Shown here in pieces: positions 13,099 through 26,114 of a DNA stretch of 64,000 bases (positions are counted from its first letter, which is position 1; every line of letters begins with the position of its first letter). The position numbers and the translations under genes are program-made. The notes beneath the pieces were generated by a model that had not been told where the DNA came from, ran no database searches, and was given only the letters and a program-made list of their open reading frames with translations. The DNA is from Rattus norvegicus (lineage: Eukaryota; Chordata; Mammalia; Rodentia; Muridae): assembly GCF_036323735.1 (NCBI RefSeq), contig NC_086029.1, forward strand, positions 8,789,816-8,853,815, given 5' to 3'.

Positions 13099-15311
13099 GG
13101 TGAATTCGGTTAGTTCCCAATAGGCCGCAGTAGTAATCAGTGGACTGTTCGGGATATAGAAAAATTTTCACGAATGGTATCAAAATTTCTAGGCGAATTC
13201 AGTGAGTTCCCACTGGAGCATGCTTGTATCAGTTAGCTTTTCAATATCGATCAACATTTTAAGGAACGGAATTTAAGTGTCATGGTGAATTGAGTAGATT
13301 CCCAATAGGATTCGCATGTAATAAGCTTGTTATTCAAAATAGAGCAACGTTAAAACGAACTGAGCCACTGTTTCTTTGTGAATTCAGTTAGTTCCCAGTA
13401 GCCTGCTCTTGTAATATGTGTACTTTTAAAGATTTATCAAAATTTGGTGAGCCGAATCTGAGTAACATGATGAATTCAGTTAGTTCCCAATAGGCCGCAG
13501 TAGTAATAAGTGGACTGTTCGGGATATAGAAAAATTTTCACGAATGGAATCAAAATTTCTAGGCGAAATCAGTGGGTTCCCAATGGGATATGCTTGTATG
13601 AGTTTCTTTTCAATATCGAGCTACATTTTAAGGAACGGAATCTAGGTATCATGGTGAAATCAGTAGGTGCCCAATAGGATTCGCATGTAATAAGCTAGTT
13701 ATTCAAGATAGAGCAACGTTTTAACGAACTGAAACACTGTTTCTTTGTGAATTCAGTTAGTTCCCAGTAGCCTGCTCTTTTAATATGTGTACTTTTAAAG
13801 ATTTATAAAAATTTCTTGAGCCGAATCTGAGTAACATGGTGAATTCGTTTAGTTCCCAATAGGCCGCAGGAGTAATAAGTGGCCTGTTCGGGATATAGAA
13901 AAATTTTCACGAAGGGAACCAAAATTTCTAGGCGAATTCAGTGAGTTCCCAATAAGACATGCTTGTATGAGTTTGCTTTTCAATATCGAGCAACATTTTA
14001 AGGAACGGAATCTAGGTATCATGGTGAAATCAGTAGGTTCCCAATAGGATTCGCATGTAATAAAATTGTTATTTAAGATAGAGCAACGATTTAATGAACT
14101 GAGACACAATTTCTTTGTGAATTCAGTTAGTTCCCAGTAGCCTGCTCTTGTAATATGTGTACTTTTAAAGATTTATCAAAATTTGGTTAGCCGAATCTGA
14201 GTAACATGGTGAATTCGGTTAGTTCCCAATAGTCCGCAGTAGTAATAAGTGGACTGTTCAGTATATAGAAAAATTTTCACAAATGGAATCAAATTTTCTA
14301 GGCGAATTCAGGGAGTTCCCAATGGGACATGCTTGTATGAGTTTGTTTTCAAAATCGAGCTACATTATAAGGAACGGAATCTAGGTATCATGGTGAATTC
14401 AGTAGGGTTTAGGATTCGCATGTAATAAGCTGGTTATTCAAGAGAGAGCAACGTTTAAACGAACTGAAACACTGTTTCTTTGTAAATTCAGTAAGTTCCC
14501 TGTAGCCTGCTCTTGTAATATGTGTACTTTTAAACATTTATCAAAATTTGGTGAGCCGAATCTGAGTAACCGGTGAATTCGGTAAGTTCCCAAAAGGCCG
14601 CAGTAGTAATAAGTGGACTGTTCGGGATATAGAAAAATTTTCACGAATGGAATCAAAATTTCTAGGCGAATTCAGTGAGATGCCAATGGGACATGCTTGT
14701 ATGATTTTGCTTTTCAATATCGCTCAACATTTTATGGAACGGAATCTAAGTATCATGGTGAATTGAGTAGGTTCCAAATAGGATTCGCATGTAATAAGCT
14801 TGTTATTCAAGATAGAGCAACGTTTTAACGAACTGAAACACTGTTTCTTTGTGAATTCAGTTAGTTCCCAGTAGCCTGCTCTTGTAATATGTGTACTTTT
14901 AAAGATTTATCAAAATTTGGTGAGCCGAATCTGAGTAACATTGTGAATTCTGTTAGTTCCCAATAGGCCGCAGTATTTATAAGAGGACTCTTCGGGATAT
15001 AGAAAAATTTTCACGAATGGAATCAAAATTTCTAGGCGAATTCCGTGAGTTCCCAATGGGACATGCTTGTATGAGTTTGCTTTTCAATATCGATCCACAT
15101 TTTAAGGAACGGAATCTAAGTGTCATGGTGAATTGAGTAGATTCCCAATAGGATTCGCATGTAATAAGCTTGTTATTCAAGATAGAGCAACGTTTTGGTG
15201 AACTGAAACACTGTTTCTTTGTGAATTCAGTTAGTTCCCAGTAGCCTGCTCTTGTAATATGTGTACTTTTAAAGATTTATCAAAATTTGGTGAGCCGAAT
15301 CTGAGTAACAT
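13099..15311. repeat. Transitional monomers with first m1-m2-m3 triad of this region
   Basis: Monomers start at 13099, 13469, 13838, 14208, 14572 and 14942. The monomers at 13838, 14208 and 14572 form the m1-m2-m3 triad that later dominates the window: m1 has TTCGTTTAGTTCCC and a TTTCTTGAGCC lead-in, m2 is a 364-bp monomer with TTCAGTATATAG and a deleted subunit 3 box, and m3 follows GTAACCGGTG. The monomer at 14942 returns to the type at 8664 and 10882. Confidence 0.8.
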
Positions 15312-17528
15312 GGTGAATTCGGTTAGTTCCCAATAGTCCGCAGTAGTAATCAGTGGACTGTTCGGGATATAGAAAAATTTTCACGAATTGTATCAAAATT
15401 TCTAGGCGAATTCAGTGAGTTCCCAATGGAACAGGCTTGTATGAGTTTGCTTTTCAATATCGATCCACATTTTAAAGAACGGAATCTAAGTGTCATGGTG
15501 AATTGAGTAGATTCCCAATAGGATTCGCTTGTAATAAGCTTGTATTCAAAATAGAGCAACGTTAAAACGAACTGAGACACTGTTTCTTTGTGAATTCAGT
15601 TAATTCCCAGTAGCCTGCTCTTGTAATATGTGTACTTGTGAATATTTATCAAAATTTGGTGAGCCGAATCTGAGTAACATGATGAATTCAGTTAGTTCCC
15701 AATAGGCCGCAGTAGTAATAAGTGGACTCTTCGGGATATAGAAAAATTTTCACGAATGGAATCAAAATTTCTAGGCGAATTCAGTGAGTTCCCAATGGGA
15801 CATGCTTGTATGAGTTTGCTTTTTAATATCGAGCTACATTTTAAGGAACGGAATCTAGGTATTCTGGTGAAATCAGTAGTTTCCCAATAGGATTCACATG
15901 TAATAAGCTTGTTATTCAAGATAGAGCAACGTTTTAACGAACTGAGACACTGTTTCTTTGTGAATTCAGTTAGTTCCCAGTAGCCTGCTCTTGTAATATG
16001 TGTACTTTTAACGATTTATAAAAATTTGGTGAGCCGAATCTGAGTAACATGGTGAATTCGGTTAGTACCCAATATGCCGCAGTAGTAATAAGTGGACTGT
16101 TCGGGATATAGAACAATTTTCACGAATGGAATTAAAATTTCTAGGCTAATTCAGTGAGTTCCCAAAGGGACATGCTTGTATGAGTTTGCTTTTCAATATC
16201 GATCAACAATTTAAGGAACGGAATCTAAGTGTCATGGTGAATTGAGTAGATTCCCAATAGGATTCGCATGTAATAAGCTTGTTATTCAAGATAGAGCAAC
16301 GTTAAAACGAACTGAGACACTGTTTCTTTGTAAATTCAGTTAGTTCCCAGTAGCCTGCTCTTGTAATATGTGTACTTTTAAAGATTTATCAAAATTTGGT
16401 GAGCCGAATCTGAGTAACATGGTCAATTCCGTTAGTTCCCAATAGGCCGCATTAGTAGTAAGTGGACTGTTCGGGATATAGAAAAATTTTCACGAATGGA
16501 ATCAAAATTTCTAGGCGAAATTAGTGAGTTCCCAATGAGACATGCCTGTATGAGTTTGCTTTTCAATACCGAGCATCATTTTAAGGAACGGAATCTAAGT
16601 ATCATGGTGAATTGAGTAGGTTCCCAATAGGATTCGCATGTAATAAGATTGTTATTCAATATAGAGCAACGTTTTAACAAACTGAAACACAATTTCTTTG
16701 TGAATTCAGTTAGTTCCCAGTAGCCTGGTCTTTTAATATGTGTACTTTTAAAGATTTATAAAAATTTGGTGAGCCGAATATCAGTAACATGGTGAATTCG
16801 GTTAGTTCCCAATAGGCCGCAGTAGTAATAAGTGAACTGTTCGGGATATAGAAAAATTTTCACGAATGGAATCAAAATTTCTAGGCGAATTCAGTGAGAT
16901 CCCAATGGAACATGCTTGTATGATTTTGCTTTTCAATATCGCTCAACATTTTATGGAACGGAACTTAAGTATCATGGTGAATTGAGTAGATTCCAAATAG
17001 GATTCGCATGTAATAAGCTTGTTATTCAAGAAGAGCAACGTTTTTACGAACTGAAACACTGTTTCTTTGTGAATTCAGTTAGTTCCCAGTAGCCTGCTGT
17101 TGTAATATGTGTACTTTTAAAGATTTATCAAAATTTGGTGAGCCGAATCTGAGTAACATGGTGAATTCGGTTAGTTCCCAATAGGCCGCAGTAGTAATCA
17201 GTGGACTGTTCGGGATATAGAAAAATTTTCACGAATGGTATCAAAATTTCTAGGCGAAATCAGTGGGTTCCCAATGGGATATGCTTGTATGAGTTTCTTT
17301 TCAATATCGAGCTACATTTTAAGGAACGGAATCTAGGCATCATGGTGAAATCAGTAGGTGCCCAATAGGTTTCGCATGTAATAAGCTAGTTATTCAAGAT
17401 AGAGCAACGTTTTAACGAACTGAAACACTGTTTCTTTGTGAATTCAGTTAGTTCCTAGTAGCCTGCTCTTTTAATATGTGTACTTTTAAAGATTTATAAA
17501 AATTTCTTGAGCCGAATCTGAGTAACAT
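15312..17528. repeat. Duplicate of the 11.25-13.1 kb block, 11 monomers away
   Basis: Monomers at 15312, 15681, 16051, 16421 and 16791 correspond to those at 11250, 11620, 11990, 12360 and 12730 at offsets of 4,061-4,062 bp. They share CCGCATTAGTAG, the GAATATCAGTAAC/TAATATCAGTAAC lead-in and GGAACTTAAGTAT. The monomer at 17160 starts like 13099 but continues like 13469 (GCGAAATCAGTGGG), so it is a fusion of two neighbouring types with one monomer lost. Confidence 0.8.
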
Positions 17529-20106
17529 GGTGAATTCGTTTAGTTCCCAATAGGCCGCAGGAGTAATAAGTGGCCTGTTCGGGATATAGAAAAATTTTCA
17601 CGAAGGGAACCAAAATTTCTAGGCGAATTCAGTGAGTTCCCAATGGGACATGCTTGTATGAGTTTGCTTTTCAATATCGAGCAACATTTTAAGGAACGGA
17701 ATCTAGGTATCATGGTGAAATCAGTAGGTTCCCAATAGGATTCTCATGTAATAAAATTGTTATTCAAGATAGAGCAACGATTTAATGAACTGAGACACAA
17801 TTTCTTTGTGAATTCAGTTAGTTCCCAGTAGCCTGCTCTTGTAATATGTGTACTTTTAAAGATTTATCAAAATTTGGTTAGCCGAATCTGAGTAACATGG
17901 TGAATTCGGTTAGTTCCCAATAGTCCGCAGTAGTAATAAGTGGACTGTTCAGTATATAGAAAAATTTTCACAAATGGAATCAAATTTTCTAGGCGAATTC
18001 AGGGAGTTCCCATGGGACATGCTTGTATGAGTTTGTTTTCAAAATCGAGCTACATTATAAGGAACGGAATCTAGGTATCATGGTGAATTCAGTAGGGTTT
18101 AGGATTCGCATGTAATAAGCTGGTTATTCAAGAGAGAGCAACGTTTAAACGAACTGAAACACTGTTTCTTTGTGAATTCAGTTAGTTCCCAGTAGCCTGC
18201 TCTTTTAATATGTGTACTTTTAAAGATTTATCAAAATTTGGTGAGCCGAATCTGAGTAACATGGTGAATTCGGTTAGTTCCCAATAGGCCGCAGTAGTAA
18301 TAAGTGGACTGTTCGGGATATAGAAAAATTTTCACGAATGGAATCAAAATTACTAGGTGAATTCAGTGAGTTCCCAATGGGACATGCTTGTATGAGTTTG
18401 CTTTTCAATATCGAGCAACATTTTAAGGACAGTAATCTAGGTATCATGGTGAAATCAGTAGGTGCCCAATAGGATTCGCATGTAATAAGCTAGTTATTCA
18501 AGATAGAGCAACGTTTTAACGAACTGAAACACTGTTTCTTTGTGAATTCAGTTAGTTCCCAGTAGCCTGCTCTTTTAATATGTGTACTTTTAAAGATTTA
18601 TAAAAATTTCTTGAGCCGAATCTGAGTAACATGGTGAATTCGTTTAGTTCCCAATAGGCCGCAGGAGTAATAAGTGGCCTGTTCGGGATATAGAAAAATT
18701 TTCACGAAGGGATCCAAAATTTCTAGGCGAATTCAGTGAGTTCCCAATGGGACATGCTTGTATGAGTTTGCTTTTCAATATCGAGCAACATTTTAAGGAA
18801 CGGAATCTAGGTATCATGGTGAAATCAGTAGGTTCCCAATAGGATTCGCATGTAATAAAATTGTTATTCAAGATAGAGCAACGATTTAATGAACTGAGAC
18901 ACAATTTCTTTGTGAATTCAGTTAGTTCCCAGTAGCCTGCTCTTGTAATATGTGTACTTTTAAAGATTTATCAAAATTTGGTTAGCCGAATCTGAGTAAC
19001 ATGGTGAATTCGGTTAGTTCCCAATAGTCCGCAGTAGTAATAAGTGGACTGTTCAGTACATAGAAAAATTTTCACAAATGGAATCAAATTTTCTAGGCGA
19101 ATTCAGGGAGTTCCCATGGGACATGCTTGTATGAGTTTGTTTTCAAAATCGAGCTACATTATAAGGAACGGAATCTAGGTATCATGGTGAATTCAGTAGG
19201 GTTTAGGATTCGCATGTAATAAGCTGGTTATTCAAGAGAGAGCAACGTTTAAACGAACTGAAACACTGTTTCTTTGTAAATTCAGTAAGTTCCCTGTAGC
19301 CAGGCTCTTGTAATATGTGTACTTTTAAACATTTATCAAAATTTGGTGAGCCGAATCTGAGTAACCAGTGAATTCGGTAAGTTCCCAAAAGGCCGCAGTA
19401 GTAATAAGTGGACTGTTCGGGATATAGAAAAATTTTCACGAATGGAATCAAAATTTCTAGGCGAATTCAGTGAGATGCCAATGGGACATGCTTGTATGAT
19501 TTTGCTTTTCAATATCGCTCAACATTTTATGGAACGGAATCTAAGTATCATGGTGAATTGAGTAGGTTCCAAATAGGATTCGCATGTAATAAGCTTGTTA
19601 TTCAAGATAGAGCAACGTTTTAACGAACTGAAACACTGTTTCTTTGTGAATTCAGTTAGTTCCCAGTAGCCTGCTCTTGTAATATGTGTACTTTTAAAGA
19701 TTTATCAAAAATTGTTGAGCCGAATCTGAGTAACATGATGAATTCGGTTAGTTCCCAATAGGCCGCAGTAGTAATAACTGGATTGTTCGGGATATAGATT
19801 AATTTTCACGAATGGAATCAAAATTTCTAGGCGAATTCAGTGAGTTCCCAATGGGACAAGCTTGTATGAGTTTGCTTTTCAATATCGATCCACATTTTAA
19901 GGAACGGAATCTAAGTGTCATGGTGAACTGAGTAGATTCCCAATAGGATTCGCATGTAATAAGCTTGTTATTCAAGATAGAGCAACGTTTTGGTGAACTG
20001 AAACACTGTTTCTTTGTGAATTCAGTTAGTTCCCTGTAGCCTGCTCTTGTAATATGTGTACTTTTAAAGATTTATCAAAATTTGGTGAGCCGAATCTGAG
20101 TAACAT
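17529..20106. repeat. m1-type 3-mer duplication
   Basis: Monomers start at 17529, 17899, 18263, 18633, 19003, 19367 and 19737. The rare CCGCAGGAGTAAT variant of m1 is at 13838, 17529 and 18633, offsets of 3,691 bp (10 monomers) and 1,104 bp (3 monomers). The 17529-18632 and 18633-19736 blocks are therefore successive 3-mers, but the third monomers differ: 19367 is a true m3, while 18263 is another type. The monomer at 19737 has GATATAGATTAATTTTC, the mark of m4. Confidence 0.82.
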
Positions 20107-22319
20107 GGTGAATTCGGTTAGTTCCCAATAGGCCGCAGTAGTAATCAGTGGATTGTTCGGGATATAGAAAAATTTTCACGAATTGTATCAAAATTTCTAG
20201 GCGAATTCAGTGAGTTCCCAATGGAACATGCTTGTATGAGTTTGCTTTTCAATATCGATCCACATTTTAAGGAACGGAATCTAAGTGTCATGGTGAATTG
20301 AGTAGATTCCCAATAGGATTCGCATGTAATAAGCTTGTTATTCAAAATAGAGCAACGTTAAAACGAACTGAGACACTGTTTCTTTGTGAATTCAGTTAAT
20401 TCCCAGTAGCCTGCTCTTGTAATATGTGTACTTGTAAATATTTATCAAAATTTGGTGAGCAGAATCTGAGTAACATGATGAATTCAGTTAGTTCCCAATA
20501 GGCCGCAGTAGTAATAAGTGGACTGTTCGGGATATAGAAAAATTTTCACGAATGGATCAAAATTTCTAGGCGAATTCAGTGAGTTCCCAATGGGACATGC
20601 TTGTATGAGTTTGCTTTTCAATATCGAGCTACATTATAAGGAACGAAATCTAGGTATCATTGTGAAATCAGTAGGTTCCCAATAGGATTCGCATGTAATA
20701 AGCTTGTTATTCCAGATAGAGCAACGTTTTAACGAACTGAAACACTGTTTCTTTGTGAATTCAGTTAGGTCCCAGTAGCCTGCTCTTGTGATATGTGTAC
20801 TTTTAAAGATTTATAAAAATTTGGTGAGCCGAATCTGAGTAACATGGTGAATTCAGTTAGTTCCAAATAGGCCGCAGTAGTAATAAGTGGACTGTTCGGT
20901 ATATAGAAAAATTTTCACGAATGGAATCAAAATTTCTAGGCGAATTCATTGAGTTCCCAATGGGACATGCTTGTATTAGTTTGCTTTTCAATATCGAGCA
21001 ACATTTTCAGGAACGGAATCTAAGTATCATGGTGAATTGAGTAGGTCCCCAATAGGATTCGCATGTAATAAGCTAGTTATTCAAGATAGAGCAACGTTTT
21101 AACGAACTGAAACACTGTTTCTTTGTGAATTCAGTTAGTTCCCAGTAGCCTGCTCTTTTAATATGTGTACTTTTAAAGATTTATAAAAATTTCTTGAGCC
21201 GAATCTGAGTAACATGGTGAATTCGTTTAGTTCCCAATGGGCCGCAGTAGTAATAAGTGGCCTGTTCGGGATATAGAAAAATTTTCACGAAGGGAACCAA
21301 AATTTCTAGGCGAATTCAGTGAGTTCCCAATGGGACATGCTTGTATGAGTTTGCTTTTCAATATTGATCAACATTTTAAGGAACGGAATCTAGGTATCAT
21401 TGTGAAATCAGTAGGTTCCCAATAGGATTCGTATGTAATAAAATTGTTATTCAAGATAGAGCAACGATTTAATGAACTCAGAAACAATTTCTTTGTGAAT
21501 TCAGTTAGTTCCCAGTAGCCTGCTCTTGTAATATGTGTACTTTTAAAGATTTATCAAAATTTGGTTAGCCGAATCTGAGTAACATGGTGAATTCGGTTAG
21601 TTCCCAATAGGCCGCAGTAGTAATAAGTGGACTGTTCAGTATATAGAAAAATTTTCACAAATGGAATCAAATTTTCTAGGCGAATTCAGGGAGTTCCCAA
21701 TGGGACATGCTTGTATGAGTTTGTTTTCAAAATCTAGCTACATTATAAGGAACGGAATCTAGGTATCATGGTGAATTCAGTAGGGTTTAGGATTCGCATG
21801 TAATAAGCTGGTTATTCAAGAGAGAGCAACGTTTAAACGAACTGAAACACTGTTTCTTTGTAAATTCAGTAAGTTCCCTGTAGCCTGCTCTTGTAATATG
21901 TGTACTTTTAAACATTTATCAAAATTTTGTGAGCCGAATCTGAGTAACCGGTGAATTCGGTAAGTTCCCAAAAGGCCGCAGTAGTAATAAATGGACTGTT
22001 TGGGATATAGAAAAATTTTCACGAATGGAATCAAAATTTCTAGGCGAAATCAGTGAGATGCCAGTGGGACATGCTTGTATGATTTTGCTTTTCAATATCG
22101 CTCAACATTTTATGGAACGGAATCTAAGTATCATGGTGAATTGAGTAGGTTCCAAATAGGATTCGCATGTAATAAGCTTGTTATTCAAGATAGAGCAACG
22201 TTTTAACGAACTGAAACACTGTTTCTTTGTGAATTCAGTTATTTCCCAGTAGCCTGCTCTTGTAATATGTGTACTTTTAAAGATTTATCAAAAATTGTTG
22301 AGCCGAATCTGAGTAACAT
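20107..22319. repeat. Probable progenitor-like segment of the young A unit
   Basis: The six monomers at 20107, 20477, 20846, 21216, 21586 and 21950 have the same order as A-unit monomers m4 (3' three quarters), m5, m6, m1, m2 and m3 at 47.05-64 kb. Shared private variants include AATGGATCAAAA and GGAACGAAATC in m5, GTTCCAAATAGG and ATTCATTGAG in m6, and CGTTTAGTTCCCAATGGG in m1. The m6 copy here keeps AGTTTGCTTTT where the young array has AGTGCTTTT, and the m5 copy keeps AATAAGCTTG where the young array has AATAACTTG. It therefore looks like an ancestral or sister segment rather than a recent copy. Confidence 0.8.
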
Positions 22320-23534
22320 GGTGAATTCGGTTAGTTCCCAATAGGCCGCAGTAGTAATAAGTGGATTGTTCGGGATATAGATTAATTTTCACGAATGGAA
22401 TCAAAATTTCTAGGCGAATTCAGTGAGTTCCCAATGGGACATGCTTGTATGAGTTTGCTTTTCAATATCGAGCAACATTTTAAGGAACGGAATCTAAGTA
22501 TCATGGTGAATTGAGTAGGTTCCCAATAGGATTCGCATGTAATAAGCTTGTTATTCAAGATAGAGCAACGTTTTGGTGAACTGAAACACTGTTTCTTTGT
22601 GAATTCAGTTAGTTCCCAGTAGCCTGCTATTGTAATATGTGTACTTTTAAAGATTTATCAAAATTTGGTGAGCCGAATCTGAGTAACATGGTGAATTCGG
22701 TTAGTTCCCAATAGGCCGCAGTAGTAATCAGTGGACTGTTCGGGATATAGAAAAATTTTCACGAATGGTATCAAAATTTCTAGGCGAATTCAGTGAGTTC
22801 CCAATGGAACATGCTTGTATGAGTTTGCTTTTCAATATCGATCCACATTTTAAGGAACGAAATCTAAGTGTCATGGTGAATTGAGTAGATTCCCAATAGG
22901 ATTCGCATGTAATAAGCTTGTTATTCAAAATAGAACAACGTTAAAACGAACTGAGACACTGTTTCTTTGTGAATTCTTTTAATTCCCAGTAGCCTGCTCT
23001 TGTAATATGTGCACTTTTAAAGATTTATCAAAATTTGGTGAGCCGAATCTGAGTAACATGATGAATTCAGTTAGTTCCCAATAGGCCGCAGTAGTAATAA
23101 GTGGACTGTTCGGGATATAGAAAAATTTTCACTAATGGAATCAAAATTTCTAGGCGAATTCAGAGAGTTCCCAATGGGACATGCTTGTATGAGTTTGCTT
23201 TTCAATATCGAGTTACATTTTAAGGAACGGAATCTAGGTATCATGGTGAAATCAGTAGGTTCCCAGTAGGATTTGCATGTAATAACTTGTTATTCAAGAT
23301 AGAGCAAATTTTAACGACCTGAGACACTGTTTCTTTGTGAATTCAGTTAGTTCCCAGTAGCCTGCTCTTGTAATATTTTTACTTTTAAAGATTTATAAAA
23401 ATTTGGTGAGCCGAATCTGAGTAACAAGGTGAATTCAGTTAGTTCCCAATAGGCCGCAGTAGTAATAAGTGGACTGTTCGGGATATAGAAAAAATTTCAA
23501 GAATGGAATCAAAATTTCTAGGCGAATTCAGTGA
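20957..23534. repeat. 7-mer HOR, copy 1 (2,580-bp period)
   Basis: Seven monomers start at 21216, 21586, 21950, 22320, 22690, 23060 and 23428, with lengths of 370, 364, 370, 370, 370, 368 and 368 bp. Read against the following 2,580 bp the text is the same line by line, apart from one difference near the left edge (ATTAGT at 20,974-20,979 versus ATGAGT). Identity stops at 23,534, the junction described in the findings. Order: m1, m2, m3, m4, the ATCAGTGGACTG type, the ATGATGAATTC type, then a TTTCAAGAATGG type. Confidence 0.92.
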
Positions 23535-23536
23535 AG

Positions 23537-26114
23537 CCAATGGGACATGCTTGTATGAGTTTGCTTTTCAATATCGAGCAACATTTTCAGGAACGGAATC
23601 TAAGTATCATGGTGAATTGAGTAGGTCCCCAATAGGATTCGCATGTAATAAGCTAGTTATTCAAGATAGAGCAACGTTTTAACGAACTGAAACACTGTTT
23701 CTTTGTGAATTCAGTTAGTTCCCAGTAGCCTGCTCTTTTAATATGTGTACTTTTAAAGATTTATAAAAATTTCTTGAGCCGAATCTGAGTAACATGGTGA
23801 ATTCGTTTAGTTCCCAATGGGCCGCAGTAGTAATAAGTGGCCTGTTCGGGATATAGAAAAATTTTCACGAAGGGAACCAAAATTTCTAGGCGAATTCAGT
23901 GAGTTCCCAATGGGACATGCTTGTATGAGTTTGCTTTTCAATATTGATCAACATTTTAAGGAACGGAATCTAGGTATCATTGTGAAATCAGTAGGTTCCC
24001 AATAGGATTCGTATGTAATAAAATTGTTATTCAAGATAGAGCAACGATTTAATGAACTCAGAAACAATTTCTTTGTGAATTCAGTTAGTTCCCAGTAGCC
24101 TGCTCTTGTAATATGTGTACTTTTAAAGATTTATCAAAATTTGGTTAGCCGAATCTGAGTAACATGGTGAATTCGGTTAGTTCCCAATAGGCCGCAGTAG
24201 TAATAAGTGGACTGTTCAGTATATAGAAAAATTTTCACAAATGGAATCAAATTTTCTAGGCGAATTCAGGGAGTTCCCAATGGGACATGCTTGTATGAGT
24301 TTGTTTTCAAAATCTAGCTACATTATAAGGAACGGAATCTAGGTATCATGGTGAATTCAGTAGGGTTTAGGATTCGCATGTAATAAGCTGGTTATTCAAG
24401 AGAGAGCAACGTTTAAACGAACTGAAACACTGTTTCTTTGTAAATTCAGTAAGTTCCCTGTAGCCTGCTCTTGTAATATGTGTACTTTTAAACATTTATC
24501 AAAATTTTGTGAGCCGAATCTGAGTAACCGGTGAATTCGGTAAGTTCCCAAAAGGCCGCAGTAGTAATAAATGGACTGTTTGGGATATAGAAAAATTTTC
24601 ACGAATGGAATCAAAATTTCTAGGCGAAATCAGTGAGATGCCAGTGGGACATGCTTGTATGATTTTGCTTTTCAATATCGCTCAACATTTTATGGAACGG
24701 AATCTAAGTATCATGGTGAATTGAGTAGGTTCCAAATAGGATTCGCATGTAATAAGCTTGTTATTCAAGATAGAGCAACGTTTTAACGAACTGAAACACT
24801 GTTTCTTTGTGAATTCAGTTATTTCCCAGTAGCCTGCTCTTGTAATATGTGTACTTTTAAAGATTTATCAAAAATTGTTGAGCCGAATCTGAGTAACATG
24901 GTGAATTCGGTTAGTTCCCAATAGGCCGCAGTAGTAATAAGTGGATTGTTCGGGATATAGATTAATTTTCACGAATGGAATCAAAATTTCTAGGCGAATT
25001 CAGTGAGTTCCCAATGGGACATGCTTGTATGAGTTTGCTTTTCAATATCGAGCAACATTTTAAGGAACGGAATCTAAGTATCATGGTGAATTGAGTAGGT
25101 TCCCAATAGGATTCGCATGTAATAAGCTTGTTATTCAAGATAGAGCAACGTTTTGGTGAACTGAAACACTGTTTCTTTGTGAATTCAGTTAGTTCCCAGT
25201 AGCCTGCTATTGTAATATGTGTACTTTTAAAGATTTATCAAAATTTGGTGAGCCGAATCTGAGTAACATGGTGAATTCGGTTAGTTCCCAATAGGCCGCA
25301 GTAGTAATCAGTGGACTGTTCGGGATATAGAAAAATTTTCACGAATGGTATCAAAATTTCTAGGCGAATTCAGTGAGTTCCCAATGGAACATGCTTGTAT
25401 GAGTTTGCTTTTCAATATCGATCCACATTTTAAGGAACGAAATCTAAGTGTCATGGTGAATTGAGTAGATTCCCAATAGGATTCGCATGTAATAAGCTTG
25501 TTATTCAAAATAGAACAACGTTAAAACGAACTGAGACACTGTTTCTTTGTGAATTCTTTTAATTCCCAGTAGCCTGCTCTTGTAATATGTGCACTTTTAA
25601 AGATTTATCAAAATTTGGTGAGCCGAATCTGAGTAACATGATGAATTCAGTTAGTTCCCAATAGGCCGCAGTAGTAATAAGTGGACTGTTCGGGATATAG
25701 AAAAATTTTCACTAATGGAATCAAAATTTCTAGGCGAATTCAGAGAGTTCCCAATGGGACATGCTTGTATGAGTTTGCTTTTCAATATCGAGTTACATTT
25801 TAAGGAACGGAATCTAGGTATCATGGTGAAATCAGTAGGTTCCCAGTAGGATTTGCATGTAATAACTTGTTATTCAAGATAGAGCAAATTTTAACGACCT
25901 GAGACACTGTTTCTTTGTGAATTCAGTTAGTTCCCAGTAGCCTGCTCTTGTAATATTTTTACTTTTAAAGATTTATAAAAATTTGGTGAGCCGAATCTGA
26001 GTAACAAGGTGAATTCAGTTAGTTCCCAATAGGCCGCAGTAGTAATAAGTGGACTGTTCGGGATATAGAAAAAATTTCAAGAATGGAATCAAAATTTCTA
26101 GGCGAATTCAGTGA
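23537..26114. repeat. 7-mer HOR, copy 2 (2,580-bp period)
   Basis: Monomers start at 23796, 24166, 24530, 24900, 25270, 25640 and 26008. The copy is essentially identical to copy 1, including rare shared variants such as GATTCGTATG, GAACTCAGAAAC and AACAAGGTGAATTC. After about 26,114 the sequence continues into the rest of the TTTCAAG-type monomer instead of jumping back, so the tandem 7-mer array has only two units here. Confidence 0.92.

Noticed and set aside
17529..19736. A 3-mer HOR of about 1.1 kb as a stable unit.
   Set aside because: Only two copies exist and their third monomers are of different type, so I treat it as one local duplication rather than an established HOR.
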